In this document: one piece after another, positions 8,998-19,400 of the stretch | Position numbering within the stretch: position 1 is the stretch's first letter | How the letters are laid out: each line of letters opens with the position of its first letter | Origin: an uncultured Ignavibacteriota bacterium | GTDB lineage: Bacteria; Bacteroidota; Ignavibacteria; Palsa-1295 | DNA: 64,000 nt | Assembly (NCBI GenBank): GCA_903900335.1 | Contig: CAIUMP010000004.1 | Coordinates: 1 to 64,000 of the forward strand | Reading direction: 5' to 3' | The notes under the pieces: model-generated | Databases searched by the model: none | What the model saw: only the letters and a program-made list of their open reading frames with translations | What the model was told of the DNA's origin: nothing | Program-made: the position numbers and the translations under genes

Positions 8998-9066
8998 CAT
9001 TCTAGTCTGATAACGGACGGCGGTGCCTGCGGTGGCGAACTCCTATTTGTTAATAAGTGCAAGGTG

Positions 9067-10257
9067 CTACGTTTCTAAAGCTCTTACCCCGGGCAGAATC
9101 TTCCCCTCCAGAAACTCAAGACTTGCTCCACCGCCAGTCGAGACGTGTGACATCCTGTCTGCGAGACCTGCTTGTTCCAGCGCGGCGACGCTGTCGCCGC
9201 CTCCAACGACTGTCGTGGTACCATTCGCGGTAGCTGTCGCCATAGCTTCGGCGATGCCGAGCGTTCCATGTGCGAAGTTTGACATCTCAAAGACCCCCAT
9301 CGGGCCGTTCCAAACAACGGTCTTAGCTCCAGCTATCTCTTTGCCGAATCGAAGAATAGTCTCGGGTCCAATATCAAGACCGAGCCACCCAGTAGGAATC
9401 TGATCGGTGCTCACTGTTCGATGTTCAGCTTCGTTCTTGAATTCCGATGCAATGACAGTATCGGTTGGCAACATAAGTTTGTCACCTGCACGCTCGATTA
9501 AGGATTTCGCGAGGACTATCTTGTCCTCTTCCACGAGGGACAAGCCAATTTCCTTGCCCTGTGCTTTCAAGAAGGTGAACATCATTCCGCCGCCGATGAG
9601 AACACGATCCGCCCGTTGCAGTAGGCTTTCAATAACATCGATCTTGCCGCTGATCTTGGCACCACCAATTATCGCAACGAGAGGTCGCGCTGGGTTTGTA
9701 AGGACCCCGCCGAGGTACTTTAGCTCCTTGTCCATTAAGTACCCTGCAGCTTTGTTGGCAACGAAGTGTGTTATGCCTTCGATCGATGCGTGAGCACGGT
9801 GTGCCGCGCCAAATGCATCATCTACGTACACATCCGCGAGCCGAGCCAAGGATTGGGAAAAGGCCCCATCATTCTTTTCTTCCTCAGGATGAAAACGTAA
9901 GTTTTCCAGTAGTAGAGCTTCGCCGGACTTCAGTCCATTTGCGAGTGTTTCTACATTCTGCCCAATGCAATCATGAGCGAATGTTAGCGGCCCGTGAAGG
10001 AGATTGCTAAGGTGGGTGAAGACGGGTTGGAGCGAGTATCTTGCTTCCGGTCCGCCTTTTGGGCGCCCAAGATGGCTTGCTATGATTAGCCGAGCTCCGC
10101 GTTGAAGTAACGATTCAATCGTAGGCATTGCCGCGCGAATTCGCGTATCATCCGTAATAGTGTAGGGTGCTTCCTTTGTGAGTGGAACGTTGAAATCAAC
10201 TCGCAGGAAGACACGCAAGCCGCGCACTTCGACTTCGTCAATGGTCTTGTAATTCAT
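9067..10257 (-). CDS. pgk: phosphoglycerate kinase
   Basis: Glycolytic/gluconeogenic enzyme interconverting 1,3-bisphosphoglycerate + ADP and 3-phosphoglycerate + ATP in the cytosol. 396 aa, the usual length. It has the N-terminal signature [11 protein letters not shown], the substrate histidine/arginine region [10 protein letters not shown], the hinge region, and the C-terminal nucleotide site GGGDSVAAL and [13 protein letters not shown]. The ATG overlaps the TGA of the upstream glycosyltransferase gene (ATGA), so the two are probably translationally coupled. It is the last gene of the minus-strand run. Confidence 0.97.
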   Translation of the reverse strand: MNYKTIDEVEVRGLRVFLRVDFNVPLTKEAPYTITDDTRIRAAMPTIESLLQRGARLIIASHLGRPKGGPEARYSLQPVFTHLSNLLHGPLTFAHDCIGQNVETLANGLKSGEALLLENLRFHPEEEKNDGAFSQSLARLADVYVDDAFGAAHRAHASIEGITHFVANKAAGYLMDKELKYLGGVLTNPARPLVAIIGGAKISGKIDVIESLLQRADRVLIGGGMMFTFLKAQGKEIGLSLVEEDKIVLAKSLIERAGDKLMLPTDTVIASEFKNEAEHRTVSTDQIPTGWLGLDIGPETILRFGKEIAGAKTVVWNGPMGVFEMSNFAHGTLGIAEAMATATANGTTTVVGGGDSVAALEQAGLADRMSHVSTGGGASLEFLEGKILPGVRALET

Positions 10258-11474
10258 GGTAGGTTTTGAATTAGCTCATCAAATCGTGGGTTCCAAACGT
10301 GCTCGCTAAAGTTGTTGAGAATCGCTTTTCGCGAGGCTTCGCTGATTCTCGCCCGCAGCAAGCTATCTGTAGCCACAGTCGCCATCGTTCTTGCGATCAT
10401 ATTCGCATCATCAGTAACAAGAAAGCCAGAAATATTGTCTTCGATAAATGTTTCTGGGCCGCCACACCGTGTTGAGATAACCGGTAGACCGCACGCCATC
10501 GCCTCCATCGCAGCAATGCCTAAGCCCTCTTGTTCGCTCGTCAGAACGAGTGCAGTGGCCTGCCTGTATAATCCGATTAACTCCTCCCGCGACACGAGCG
10601 GGATATACTCGACTTCGAACGTCCTTCCGAGGCTCGAAGGTCGAATCTGAGAAATCACTTGTGCGCGGAAAGAAAGTGCGGGATGTGCTGTGCGGAGTTT
10701 GTCGCAGGAGTCGAAAAAGAGATCGATCCGTTTACGAGGGTCGTTGGCGCGACCGACGAATAAGAAGGTAGCAGCTGATGTATCGTTTGAGTGCGAGGTA
10801 CTCTGGACAGGAATCTCGTTGGAGAGCGCTCCAGGTTGCGGAGCAAATAGATCTGTGTCAATCGGGAAGGTCGCAACTTCTACTGGTTTGGATGAAAGTT
10901 GCGAGACTTCATCTCGTGCGTTGTTACTCACCGCAAGTACCCTGGACGCGTGGTTGAGCACCAACTGTTCCGCTTTCTTTACCCGGCTCAATCCGAAGCG
11001 CTCACTTAGGGCCGCAATCCCTGCTTGGTGTTTGAGTCGTTCGCGCCTATCGCTCTCCACCGTGGATGAGACCCATGCAACGAAAGGCCTGTTGCATTGA
11101 ACGAGTGGTAGTCCCGTATGCGCGGAGCCCGTGACAAGGATAAATCCATCGAAGAGATTCAGAACCCTCTTCCATAGATGGTTTGTGCGAATTCGATTTG
11201 GCTCCCATTCGGGCAGACATGCGCCGATCGCAATTGCACGCATGTCTTGAAAATCGTATCGCACGAAGCGCGGCCAGAGGTTCAACTCAACTCGAAGGAG
11301 ATTCAGCGAGGAGGCATTCAGTTCAGGGTGTACTGAGAATCGCGCGTAATGAACCAGGGTGGGTTCAATACCGCCAGCAACAGCGCGCCGATAGAGGTAC
11401 TCAACGAGTCGCAGAACCCCACCGTAGTTAGTGGGATCCTGGGTGACGATTGCGAGACTTTGGCCCGGCTGCAC
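10254..11474 (-). CDS. GT4-type glycosyltransferase
   Basis: Glycosyltransferase of GT-B fold (group 1/GT4). The N-terminal domain begins SLAIVTQDPTNYGGVLRLVE. The C-terminal domain has FVGRANDPRKR, and LTSEQEGLGIAAMEAMACG followed by PVISTRCGGPETFIED is the classic E-x7-E donor-binding region. The acceptor is unknown. The track start at 11525 is a TTG inside the upstream gene. The GTG at 11474 lies 23 bp after that gene's stop and just before the conserved domain, so I prefer it (406 aa). The stop overlaps the pgk start by 4 bp. Confidence 0.85.
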   Translation of the reverse strand: MQPGQSLAIVTQDPTNYGGVLRLVEYLYRRAVAGGIEPTLVHYARFSVHPELNASSLNLLRVELNLWPRFVRYDFQDMRAIAIGACLPEWEPNRIRTNHLWKRVLNLFDGFILVTGSAHTGLPLVQCNRPFVAWVSSTVESDRRERLKHQAGIAALSERFGLSRVKKAEQLVLNHASRVLAVSNNARDEVSQLSSKPVEVATFPIDTDLFAPQPGALSNEIPVQSTSHSNDTSAATFLFVGRANDPRKRIDLFFDSCDKLRTAHPALSFRAQVISQIRPSSLGRTFEVEYIPLVSREELIGLYRQATALVLTSEQEGLGIAAMEAMACGLPVISTRCGGPETFIEDNISGFLVTDDANMIARTMATVATDSLLRARISEASRKAILNNFSEHVWNPRFDELIQNLP

Positions 11475-11496
11475 AAACGTTCTTTGCCAACAAGGG

Positions 11497-12483
11497 TTAA
11501 CGCTTCTTGCCGCTCTTCTTGGCAACGACCTTTGCCTTCGCCTTTGGCACCGGCTTCGCGGCAGTTTTCTTCCTTACAGGAGTATGCTTCGCAGCGGAGT
11601 GTGGCTTGATTGATTTCGCGGTCGCCTTTGGTTTCGGGGCTGCTTTCGTTTTGGTTGGCTTCGCAGGTGCCTTCTTTGAGATTGCCTTTGCAGGTTTATG
11701 CGATGTCGCAGGTGCGGCCTTTACTGCTGGTTTGGCCTTGACTTTATCACTCTTAGCAGCCGCGACCTCTTCCTTGGCACTCTCCTTCTTCCCAGAAGTG
11801 CCGGACCTATGCGGATGCGCGGTTCCAGAGCTATCACCCAGATCCTTAAGGTCTTTCTCCGCAGCTTCAAGGTCTTTCTTGTCGACCTTCTTCTTGCCTC
11901 CAAACAATTCCATTTCTTCGCGGATGTCGCGCTCCTCTGGCGTTTCTGATTTGAGCGATTCCAATATGGCCAGTTCTTCGGCTGTCGGCGGCAAAGGTTG
12001 TCGTTTCTGTATCGTGCGCGGTACCAGTGGAACCGGTGGCGTCTTAGTAACAGTGGAGAGCATGCGTGCGCCAGGAACAGCGGCCTTGTGCTCAATTACC
12101 AGGTCAATAAAACGCTTCCTTGGTACCGGTGCAAGAATTTGCAGCCCGCGTTTCGTTACCTCAATTGAAAACAGATTCTCCGTTCCATCACTCTTTATAA
12201 GCTTCACGGTATACACACCGAGCGGCAATAAGGGTATCTTCAGGACGGAGCGTGCCGTACCGAAGGCGGGCATCATCGTTCGAGTTGCCGTCATCCCCAA
12301 TACCTTGAACTCCAAAGATCCAGGCTGGATGCGGTAGCGAACCGCGATCTCGTATCGGAAGCTCGAGAATTCTTTTGCTGTCTCGAAGGCGAATGTGATA
12401 AATTCGCTACCGGAGAGTTCATCGAATATCTTTCCAATGATACAACGGTATTCGACTTCTTTTACTGGTGGTAATGGCTCCAT
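11497..12483 (-). CDS. hypothetical protein with histone-H1-like Lys/Ala/Pro tail
   Basis: 328 aa. Residues ~1-130 form a beta-rich globular part (YRCIIGKIFDELSGSEFI, TYLIK-like strands) of no family I recognise. Residues ~150-240 are charged linker with runs of E and K. Residues ~240-328 are low-complexity Lys/Ala/Pro repeats (for example KKAPAKPTKTKAAPKPKATA), as in histone H1/AlgP-type tails, suggesting DNA, RNA or polyanion binding. ATG start. It sits 26 bp downstream of hisS and upstream of the GT4 gene in the same direction. Function is unknown. Confidence 0.75.
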   Translation of the reverse strand: MEPLPPVKEVEYRCIIGKIFDELSGSEFITFAFETAKEFSSFRYEIAVRYRIQPGSLEFKVLGMTATRTMMPAFGTARSVLKIPLLPLGVYTVKLIKSDGTENLFSIEVTKRGLQILAPVPRKRFIDLVIEHKAAVPGARMLSTVTKTPPVPLVPRTIQKRQPLPPTAEELAILESLKSETPEERDIREEMELFGGKKKVDKKDLEAAEKDLKDLGDSSGTAHPHRSGTSGKKESAKEEVAAAKSDKVKAKPAVKAAPATSHKPAKAISKKAPAKPTKTKAAPKPKATAKSIKPHSAAKHTPVRKKTAAKPVPKAKAKVVAKKSGKKR

Positions 12484-12509
12484 GTCTATATAGAATTAGG
12501 TAGTAGAAA

Positions 12510-13805
12510 TTAACGGGTGGTGGCTAGCAGCCTCTCTGCGATGGAATCGAAACCCACCTTCTCTTGCTCACCAGACTCCATAGTCTTTAGCATTCCGGCA
12601 CCTTCAGCAAGTTCGGACTCGCCGATAATAAAAACAAACTTCGCCTGCTCGCGATTGGCTTCACGCATTTGCGCTTTCATCGAGCGGCCGTTCAGATCAA
12701 ACAATGAAGCAATGCCCGCTCGCCGAAGGGATTGTGATACCTCATACGTCTTCAATCTCGCCACAGGACTCTGGGCAATCACGTAGACAGAAGTTCGCGA
12801 GCTTGCCGACTTGTTGCCACGAACCTTCTCAAGTGCTATCAAGAGTCGCTCGATTCCAGCACCAAATCCTACCGCCGGTGTGGCGGGTCCCCCAAGCTGC
12901 TCGACAAGATTGTCGTAGCGTCCTCCTCCGCACAACGCGTCCTGAGAACCAAGATCGCTGGAAGTGATCTCGAACACGGTACGAGTGTAGTAATCGATTC
13001 CGCGAACCAGCAGAGGATCTACAGTAAACTCAATTCCACTGGTCGTAAGAGCGGATTTCAGCTCCTCAAAGTGAGCACGATCTTCCTCGCTCAAATATTC
13101 AAGAATTATCGGCGCGTTTCGGATGATCGGCTGATCTTCTGGAGATTTGGAATCAAGCACACGCATCGGGTTTGTTTCAGTGCGGCGTTGGCTCTCCTTT
13201 GATAGCTGGCCAATGTTCTGTCTTAAATAGGGCACCAATACCTGTTTCCAGGCCTCACGCGCAGCTGGTGAAGCAAGGGAGTTCAAACGGACCCTAAAAT
13301 TATCGAGTCCCAGCTCACGAAATACAGAAATTGCAAACGAGATCGTCTCTGCGTCGGCGAATGCACTCGATGGCCCAAGTAGCTCTGTGCCAAATTGGTG
13401 GTGTTGTCGTAGCCGTCCAAGTTGTGGCTTCTCATAGCGGAAGTTCGGATCGCCGTTGTAGAACAATCGCAGGCAGTCCGCTTGGCCAGTGATGAGATGG
13501 TGTTCCAGTGCCGCTCGAACAACGGGTGCAGTGAGTTCGGCACGCAAGGCGATCTCCTCACCTCCCTTGTCGGTGAACACATACATCTCTTTCGAGACAA
13601 TGTCTGTTTCCTCACCTACGGATCGCTTGAAGAGGCGTGCTGCTTCAATGATCGGGGTTCTGATCTGACCATACCCGTATCGGCCAGCAACGGTCGCAAC
13701 GGCATCTTCTACTTCAAGCCAAGCCTTTGCGTCGGCAGGAAGTAAATCCTTTGTACCTCGGAGCGCTTGAATCGCCTGAATTGAATGTGATTGATTACTC
13801 TCCAA
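12510..13805 (-). CDS. hisS: histidyl-tRNA synthetase
   Basis: Charges tRNA-His with histidine. Class II synthetase motifs are in order: ALRGTKDLLP at the N-terminus, motif 2 around YNGDPNFRYEKP, the HisA signature VRGIDYYTRTVFEI, the HisB signature LCGGGRYDNLV, and the C-terminal anticodon-binding domain. The track ORF starts at 13874, deep in the upstream PTS gene. The TTG at 13805 has an AGAGGA ribosome-binding site 5 bp upstream and gives 431 aa, the usual length, overlapping the PTS stop by 11 bp. I choose that start. Confidence 0.95.
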   Translation of the reverse strand: MESNQSHSIQAIQALRGTKDLLPADAKAWLEVEDAVATVAGRYGYGQIRTPIIEAARLFKRSVGEETDIVSKEMYVFTDKGGEEIALRAELTAPVVRAALEHHLITGQADCLRLFYNGDPNFRYEKPQLGRLRQHHQFGTELLGPSSAFADAETISFAISVFRELGLDNFRVRLNSLASPAAREAWKQVLVPYLRQNIGQLSKESQRRTETNPMRVLDSKSPEDQPIIRNAPIILEYLSEEDRAHFEELKSALTTSGIEFTVDPLLVRGIDYYTRTVFEITSSDLGSQDALCGGGRYDNLVEQLGGPATPAVGFGAGIERLLIALEKVRGNKSASSRTSVYVIAQSPVARLKTYEVSQSLRRAGIASLFDLNGRSMKAQMREANREQAKFVFIIGESELAEGAGMLKTMESGEQEKVGFDSIAERLLATTR

Positions 13806-14262
13806 TGCGATCCTCTTCGGTCTGAAAGATTGCGAGTACCTCATCTGCCGACTTTGCGTTGATAAGTGCCGCACGCGCAGTGTCGGAGTTCATGACCTTT
13901 GATGCGCGACTCAGCAGCTTGAGTCGCTGCCCAACGAGGCTTTCCTTACTCACAAGCAAGAGGACTAGCCTTACCGGTTCGTTGTCCATTGAGGAGTAAT
14001 CCACAGGCTCTTCGGTGACGGCAAAGGCAAGGATAATATCATCGACCGCGTCGGTTTTGCCGTGCGGTATCGCAAGGCTTTTCCCTACGCCAGTGGACAT
14101 GATCTTCTCTCGCTCCAAGACGGAGGCGCGCAGCTTCTTGGCGTCGAGCACATGCGGGTTCTTCGCCGCTAATTCAAACATCCCATCCAGCAAGTCTTCT
14201 TTCGAATTCGCTTTGAGACCGATGGAAATGTATTCTGGCTTTAGATAGTCGGTTAGCTTCAA
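13795..14262 (-). CDS. PTS system EIIA component (PtsN/fructose type)
   Basis: 155 aa. Begins KLTDYLKPEYISIGLKANSK, as in EIIA-Fru/Ntr domains. The phosphorylated histidine is expected in SLAIPHGKTDAV. Single-domain EIIA proteins either pass phosphate to a sugar permease or act as regulators (EIIA-Ntr). No permease, HPr or EI gene is visible here, so a regulatory role is more likely. The start is TTG at 14262. The 3' end overlaps the start of hisS, suggesting coupling. Confidence 0.88.
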   Translation of the reverse strand: MKLTDYLKPEYISIGLKANSKEDLLDGMFELAAKNPHVLDAKKLRASVLEREKIMSTGVGKSLAIPHGKTDAVDDIILAFAVTEEPVDYSSMDNEPVRLVLLLVSKESLVGQRLKLLSRASKVMNSDTARAALINAKSADEVLAIFQTEEDRIGE

Positions 14263-14415
14263 TTGCGCTAAACATTAGATAAGCTTACATCCTGCACGCG
14301 GGGTTGCTGCTGTGTAACAACAGCGAGTTCCCGATGCCACTTTGCTAGTAGTACCGAATATTTGAAGCTCGGTCGACCTCCGGCTCGATCTAAATCCTGA
14401 AGAAAAGCTAGGGAT

Positions 14416-14880
14416 CTAGCTAACCTCAATTATCTTCTCACAAATGTTAGACAAGCTGCGAACTTCATCCTCGGACAATTTGGATCTAAGCTCCTCTTCG
14501 AATAGATGGATCTTTGGTGCAATGCTGTCAAGCACAGAGATTCCTTGCTCGGTGATCCGAACCTTTACAACTCGTCGATCATCGGTGGAACGTTCGCGAG
14601 ACACGAGTCCCTGCTTCTCAAGGGCATCGATCCGGCGTGTGACATCCGAGGCCCGATCCATCATTCTCTCCCCGATTTCGCCGCATGGGTGCCCACACTC
14701 CGTAGCACCGCGCAAAATGCGAAGGATATTGTATTGCTCCCCGGTCAAGCCAGCGGAGGCGAGCGTTCTATCCATATTGGCTCTCAACTGGCTTGCGGAG
14801 ACCATTAGACCGAGAATCGCCTCTTGGTAAGGTGACTCGAACTTTGACATCTTCAGTCGCTTCTTTAATATTTCTCCCAT
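14416..14880 (-). CDS. MarR family transcriptional regulator
   Basis: 154 aa winged-helix protein. Visible: LTGEQYNILRILRG, recognition-helix region ASDVTRRIDALEKQGLVSRE, and the wing DDRRVVKVRITEQG, the MarR hallmark. A CGHPC cluster before the recognition helix is unusual and might allow thiol or metal sensing (inference). ATG at 14880, with an alternative ATG at 14850 (MSKFESPYQEA). The target is unknown. It lies between cca and the PTS gene with gaps of 57 and 153 bp. Confidence 0.9.
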   Translation of the reverse strand: MGEILKKRLKMSKFESPYQEAILGLMVSASQLRANMDRTLASAGLTGEQYNILRILRGATECGHPCGEIGERMMDRASDVTRRIDALEKQGLVSRERSTDDRRVVKVRITEQGISVLDSIAPKIHLFEEELRSKLSEDEVRSLSNICEKIIEVS

Positions 14881-14937
14881 GGTAGCATGGCCAACACAAA
14901 TGTCACAACAACTATTGCAGCTACTGGAGAAAATCTC

Positions 14938-16407
14938 TTAGCGCGAAGTCTCAACTGCTGAGTTGCCTCGAAGCCGCTCACGTTCGGTCAGTGGGTGCTC
15001 CGCTAGAATTTCGTCCTTGATTTGTACCAGGTAATCTCTGGCAGCTTCATATTCGTTTGGAATATGCCCTTCGATGATCGCCTCTTCGATCGCAGACTTG
15101 AGGATCCCGACAGTCTTCGAAGGGGGGAGTCCGCAAATCTCCATAATCTCCTCACCACGGACAGGAGAGTGAAACGAACGCATTTGATCCTTGGCTTCCA
15201 CTTCCGCCATCTTTTGGGCGACAATGTCGTAGTTACTCTGATACCGATTGACAAGTCGCGGATTCTTCGAGGTAATATCGGCTCGGCAGAGTGTTAGCAG
15301 GTCATCAATTTCCTCTCCAGCTTCGAAGAGTACGCGTCGAACTGCAGAATCGGTGACCCCTTCGTCAACGAGCGCCATTGGGCGCATGTGAAGTCGGACA
15401 AGCTTCGATACCCTCTCGGCGGCATCGAGCGGCAGTTTCATTCGTCGAAAGATTTTGTGTACCCAGCGTGCGCCGACCATATCATGGCCGTAGAACGTCC
15501 AGCCGATGCCTTCGCGGAATTCCTTAGTTCGCGGTTTGGCAACATCATGCAGCAGGGCGGCAAAGCGGAGCCAGAGGTCATCTGTCATCTCCGCTGCATT
15601 GTCAACCACCTGCATGGTATGCTTGAAGACATCTTTATGAGCATACTCCTGAACTCCAACCGTTCGAAGTTCGGCTCCACCAAGATCATTCACTTCGGGA
15701 AAGACATGCTGCATTAGGCCGGCCTCGTAGAGTATCTTCAGCCCTACGGAAGGCTTCGGACTTTGCATGATCTTGACGAATTCATCTGTTATCCGCTCTT
15801 GACTAACAATGCGAATCCTCTCCGCCATACGCTGCATTGCCTCGATCGAGTGCCAATCCACAATGAAGCCCAATTGAGAAGCGAACCGCGCGGCACGCAT
15901 CATGCGAAGTGGGTCATCTGAAAATGTTTGTTCGGGCTCAAGCGGCGTCCGGAGAAGACGATCCTTCAGATCATCAAGGCCTCCGAAACGATCGACCAAT
16001 TCGCCAAACGAGGCCTGATTGATAGAGACCGCAAGCGCATTCACGGTGAAATCTCGACGGAGGAGATCGTCTTCGAGTGTTCCCTCTTCGGTGATCGGCT
16101 TTCTAGTGTGAGCTCGGTAGGACTCCCGCCGTGCTCCGACAATTTCGACCGTGTGTTCACCGATCTGCAGCGCAGCGGTTCGGAAGTTCTCGTACACCGC
16201 TAGCCGGGCATTCTCAAACTGGCTCGCGACAAGAGTGGCAAATCCCACCCCATCGCCAATGACCGTGATGTCAATGTCCTTCCTCAGTCCCCGATTCAGG
16301 AGTTGGTCGCGAACGAAGCCACCAACTACATACGCTTCAATGCCTGCTTCGTCTGCAGCGGCACCAATAGCAAAGAGCAGTGGATCGGTAATCGGGAAAC
16401 TGTGCAT
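14938..16407 (-). CDS. cca: CCA tRNA nucleotidyltransferase with HD domain
   Basis: Class II tRNA nucleotidyltransferase/poly(A)-polymerase family, 489 aa. It adds or repairs the 3' CCA of tRNA. Visible: VVGGFVRDQLLNR, catalytic DIDITVIG, RRDFTVNALA, the RNA/nucleotide-selection region AARFASQLGF, then an HD phosphohydrolase domain (FAALLHDVAKPRT). The start ATG is one base after the sprA stop, so it is likely co-transcribed with sprA. I cannot tell from sequence alone whether it is a CCA-adding or A-adding form. Confidence 0.92.
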   Translation of the reverse strand: MHSFPITDPLLFAIGAAADEAGIEAYVVGGFVRDQLLNRGLRKDIDITVIGDGVGFATLVASQFENARLAVYENFRTAALQIGEHTVEIVGARRESYRAHTRKPITEEGTLEDDLLRRDFTVNALAVSINQASFGELVDRFGGLDDLKDRLLRTPLEPEQTFSDDPLRMMRAARFASQLGFIVDWHSIEAMQRMAERIRIVSQERITDEFVKIMQSPKPSVGLKILYEAGLMQHVFPEVNDLGGAELRTVGVQEYAHKDVFKHTMQVVDNAAEMTDDLWLRFAALLHDVAKPRTKEFREGIGWTFYGHDMVGARWVHKIFRRMKLPLDAAERVSKLVRLHMRPMALVDEGVTDSAVRRVLFEAGEEIDDLLTLCRADITSKNPRLVNRYQSNYDIVAQKMAEVEAKDQMRSFHSPVRGEEIMEICGLPPSKTVGILKSAIEEAIIEGHIPNEYEAARDYLVQIKDEILAEHPLTERERLRGNSAVETSR

Positions 16408-16408
16408 G

Positions 16409-19400
16409 TTATTGAATCTTCAACCGCACATCGACGCCTGCCATGATAAGCCGGGTGGGTGGGCTGATAAGGCCACTTGCCGCCGGTGTGGTACGCTCGT
16501 AGCGATAGAACCCTTCAAGCGTCAGTTGCGAGTTTACAGTGTAGGAGACGCGTGGCTCAAGAGTTGTCTTGGTCAAACCACCATTACTGATTCCGTCCGG
16601 TGTTCCTGGGTCGATCGACCAGAAATTGTAGTAACTGTCTCCGGAGATCGTCTCACTGAACGTGAGGGATGCGCCAAACTCATTTTTCAAATTTAGCTTA
16701 AGAAATGGGATGGACATTCCCTGCCGTTGATAGTTCGCCGTGACGCCGATCGTTGTTGAGAGTCGTTTCGTAATGCGCGCCGAGGAGTAGTCCGCTGCCC
16801 ACTCTGTCTGAGTATCATAATTGAGGCTGGCAGTCATCTTGCCATTCATCAACTTATCCCAAGACATGTCCAGCGCGATGAGGGGCCGGAATCCGTAAAC
16901 GATCGTTTGCAGAGCTGTCAAGTTCAGTGAGTCCCCGGCATTTTGACGGAAGGACCGCTTGTACGTGCCATTGTAAGCATTCCTGAAGCTCATGTGATCG
17001 CAGAAGCTAAACAGGAAGAATTTCTCTAGCCCTGTTTGGCTAAATGAGTAATTTAGTCGTGGTAGATACTCTCTCAGAATTCCCGTGAAGAACGGCAGTG
17101 TTTCGAAGCCCTGCATGAATGCCTCGCGCTCAATGCGATTGTGTACGTCCGGAGGTAGCATCGCTCGCGCTGTGTCCACATTTGGTGCACCCGCGGCGAG
17201 CACAGCATCGCGATACTTCTCACCGACGCGCAGAATGCCGCTCTGAAGCACGTTGAAGAAGGGCAGTGGTGGAATGGACAAGAATGTCCGCGAGACATCG
17301 CCGGCCTTGACTGCGTACATGAGGGAGTCGGCGCCGAACGAATTGACGTGCAGAGCATCGCGCTCATCAAATCCAAACGACAACTTCCAATTAAGATTGA
17401 TCTGAGCACCGCTCCAAAGTGGTCTGCTTGTGGTAAGTTCGAAGTTGTTCGTCTGGGTGAAGGCGTCCGTAATGTCAATGGAGCCCCCAAGTGGATCGGC
17501 TGCGCGCAATCCATGACGCACGCTGTAATACAAGAATGGGAAATGATTTTGCCAGTGGAACAGAAGTCTTCCGCTGGGATCGGTGATAAGCCCCAGTTGA
17601 TATGCGCGGGATGGTCCGTTCATGTCGTCCTCTGGCGCAAATATTCCGCGAGCCAGGAAGTTGGTAATACCCGAGTTGTTACCCATGAGCGCCCCGTTAA
17701 GGCTCGAATTCGTTTGTGTAAAATTAAAACGCGTTCCGTTCCAATCGAAGAACGGCTTCTGGATGAGCGCTTGGGCGATCTTTTGAATGGTTATTGGAGG
17801 GGTGGATTCAACAAAGATCGGTACGGGAATCTCGATAGGTGGTGCCACAGGCGTCAGAACGGTATCAACCGCAAATTCACCACCAGGCTCACCCGCCGTT
17901 CCGACGCCGCGCGAGTGTATCTTACCAACCGTGTCAAGCGGCACTGGTTGTGGGTTGCGATGCATCGTGTCAGTGATGTACTTGGTGCGCCCAAGGGGGT
18001 TACCACGCGACGTCAGTCGCATATCTTCGCCACGGTCAACGGGGTTTCTTCCTTCCTCCCTGGGATTCGGAAATGGCGATGCACGTTCCTCGCCGCCATG
18101 CTCCGGCAACTCTTCAGGGATCATCCCAATTTCGCCACGATCTCGGCTGTCTCGTCCGTGGCCGCGCTGCACAGGTGCTTCTTCAGTTATGGGTTTACCG
18201 AAGAGAATAATACCCAGATCGCGCATATTGAATTCAAGGCCTGTCGTTATGGTGTTATTCCATGCGCCCTGCTTCGCATTTTGTTGCGTGGTCTGGGAGT
18301 TTTGCCATCGATACTCGACGCGATAGTCAAAGACTGGCCGTACTAGTTTCTCGAAACCGAAGAGCCCTGGCAACTTTGGCGAAGTACCCATGTGCAGCTT
18401 CTGACTCGCATTGAAATCCTGGCCCGGGTTCACAAGTGAACCGTTCTTCGGAAAAATGTCATGCAGAATATCGCTCACGCTTCGCTGATAGACATAGACG
18501 CTATCATAATCATAAATTGGGTTTCCATTCGCATCGTACCGGGTCGGTTTGTTGAAGGTCGAATACGTTTCGAATGGTGCAAGGTTGGAAGAAACATCCA
18601 GCGCATATTCGAAGCTGGGTGAGAGCATTCCACCTTCGAAGGGCTTCCAATTCATGGACATCCCGCGAGTAGCCGTGAAGATACGATTGATCGTGGGTAC
18701 TCGGCTACGCAGCACTGCGAGTGTGTCTTCTTGCTGACTTCCCTCCGGTGGAAGCGTTAAAGTTGACAGCCGATTGAGGGAGTTATCCCGCCCGCGGGTT
18801 GCGCTCAATATGAAATTGACATTCGATGGAAGGGGAGTGATCTTCCAGCCCGTATAGGGCCCGATGAATGGGAATGTGTTGCCGATCCACGTAAAGGGCG
18901 CGAAGCCCCAGGATGGAAGCGGAGGTAAGGAATAGCGAATGGAGCCAGTCCACGACCACTTGCGGTCGTATTCGTACTGCGGTGATCGGAGATACGTCTC
19001 GGCATAGCCGGCACCAAAACTGAGCCTGTTCACAAAACCTGGTATCAGGAAGAAGGAGCCGGGGAAGCGCAACGCAATATCACTAGCACCGATAGAGTTC
19101 TTGACTTGCAGCGTTTCGTTGTTGAGTTGTAAGGAGTCGATCAGGTACTGATCCACAGCGGCGTTTGCGGGGTTCGCTGCCTTATCGGCCTGCAATGTTG
19201 CAACGGTCTGGTTCAAATCAATGTCCGTGTTAACGATGTACTTCGGACGTAGAATCGACTCAGCGTGGGAGATAGTCAGCGGCAGCTTCGTCTGTTTGTC
19301 TTCCATCCACTTCGGCAGAAGCTTCTCCAGTGCAAATTCACCCGTGACGTTCCAATTCAAATTTAACGCGCGTGTCGCGCTGAATCGCTCATCGACACGA

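Noticed and set aside
16151-16696. 181-aa plus-strand ORF and other long frames opposite cca and sprA
   Set aside because: Antisense to well-supported genes with clear motifs; no independent evidence.
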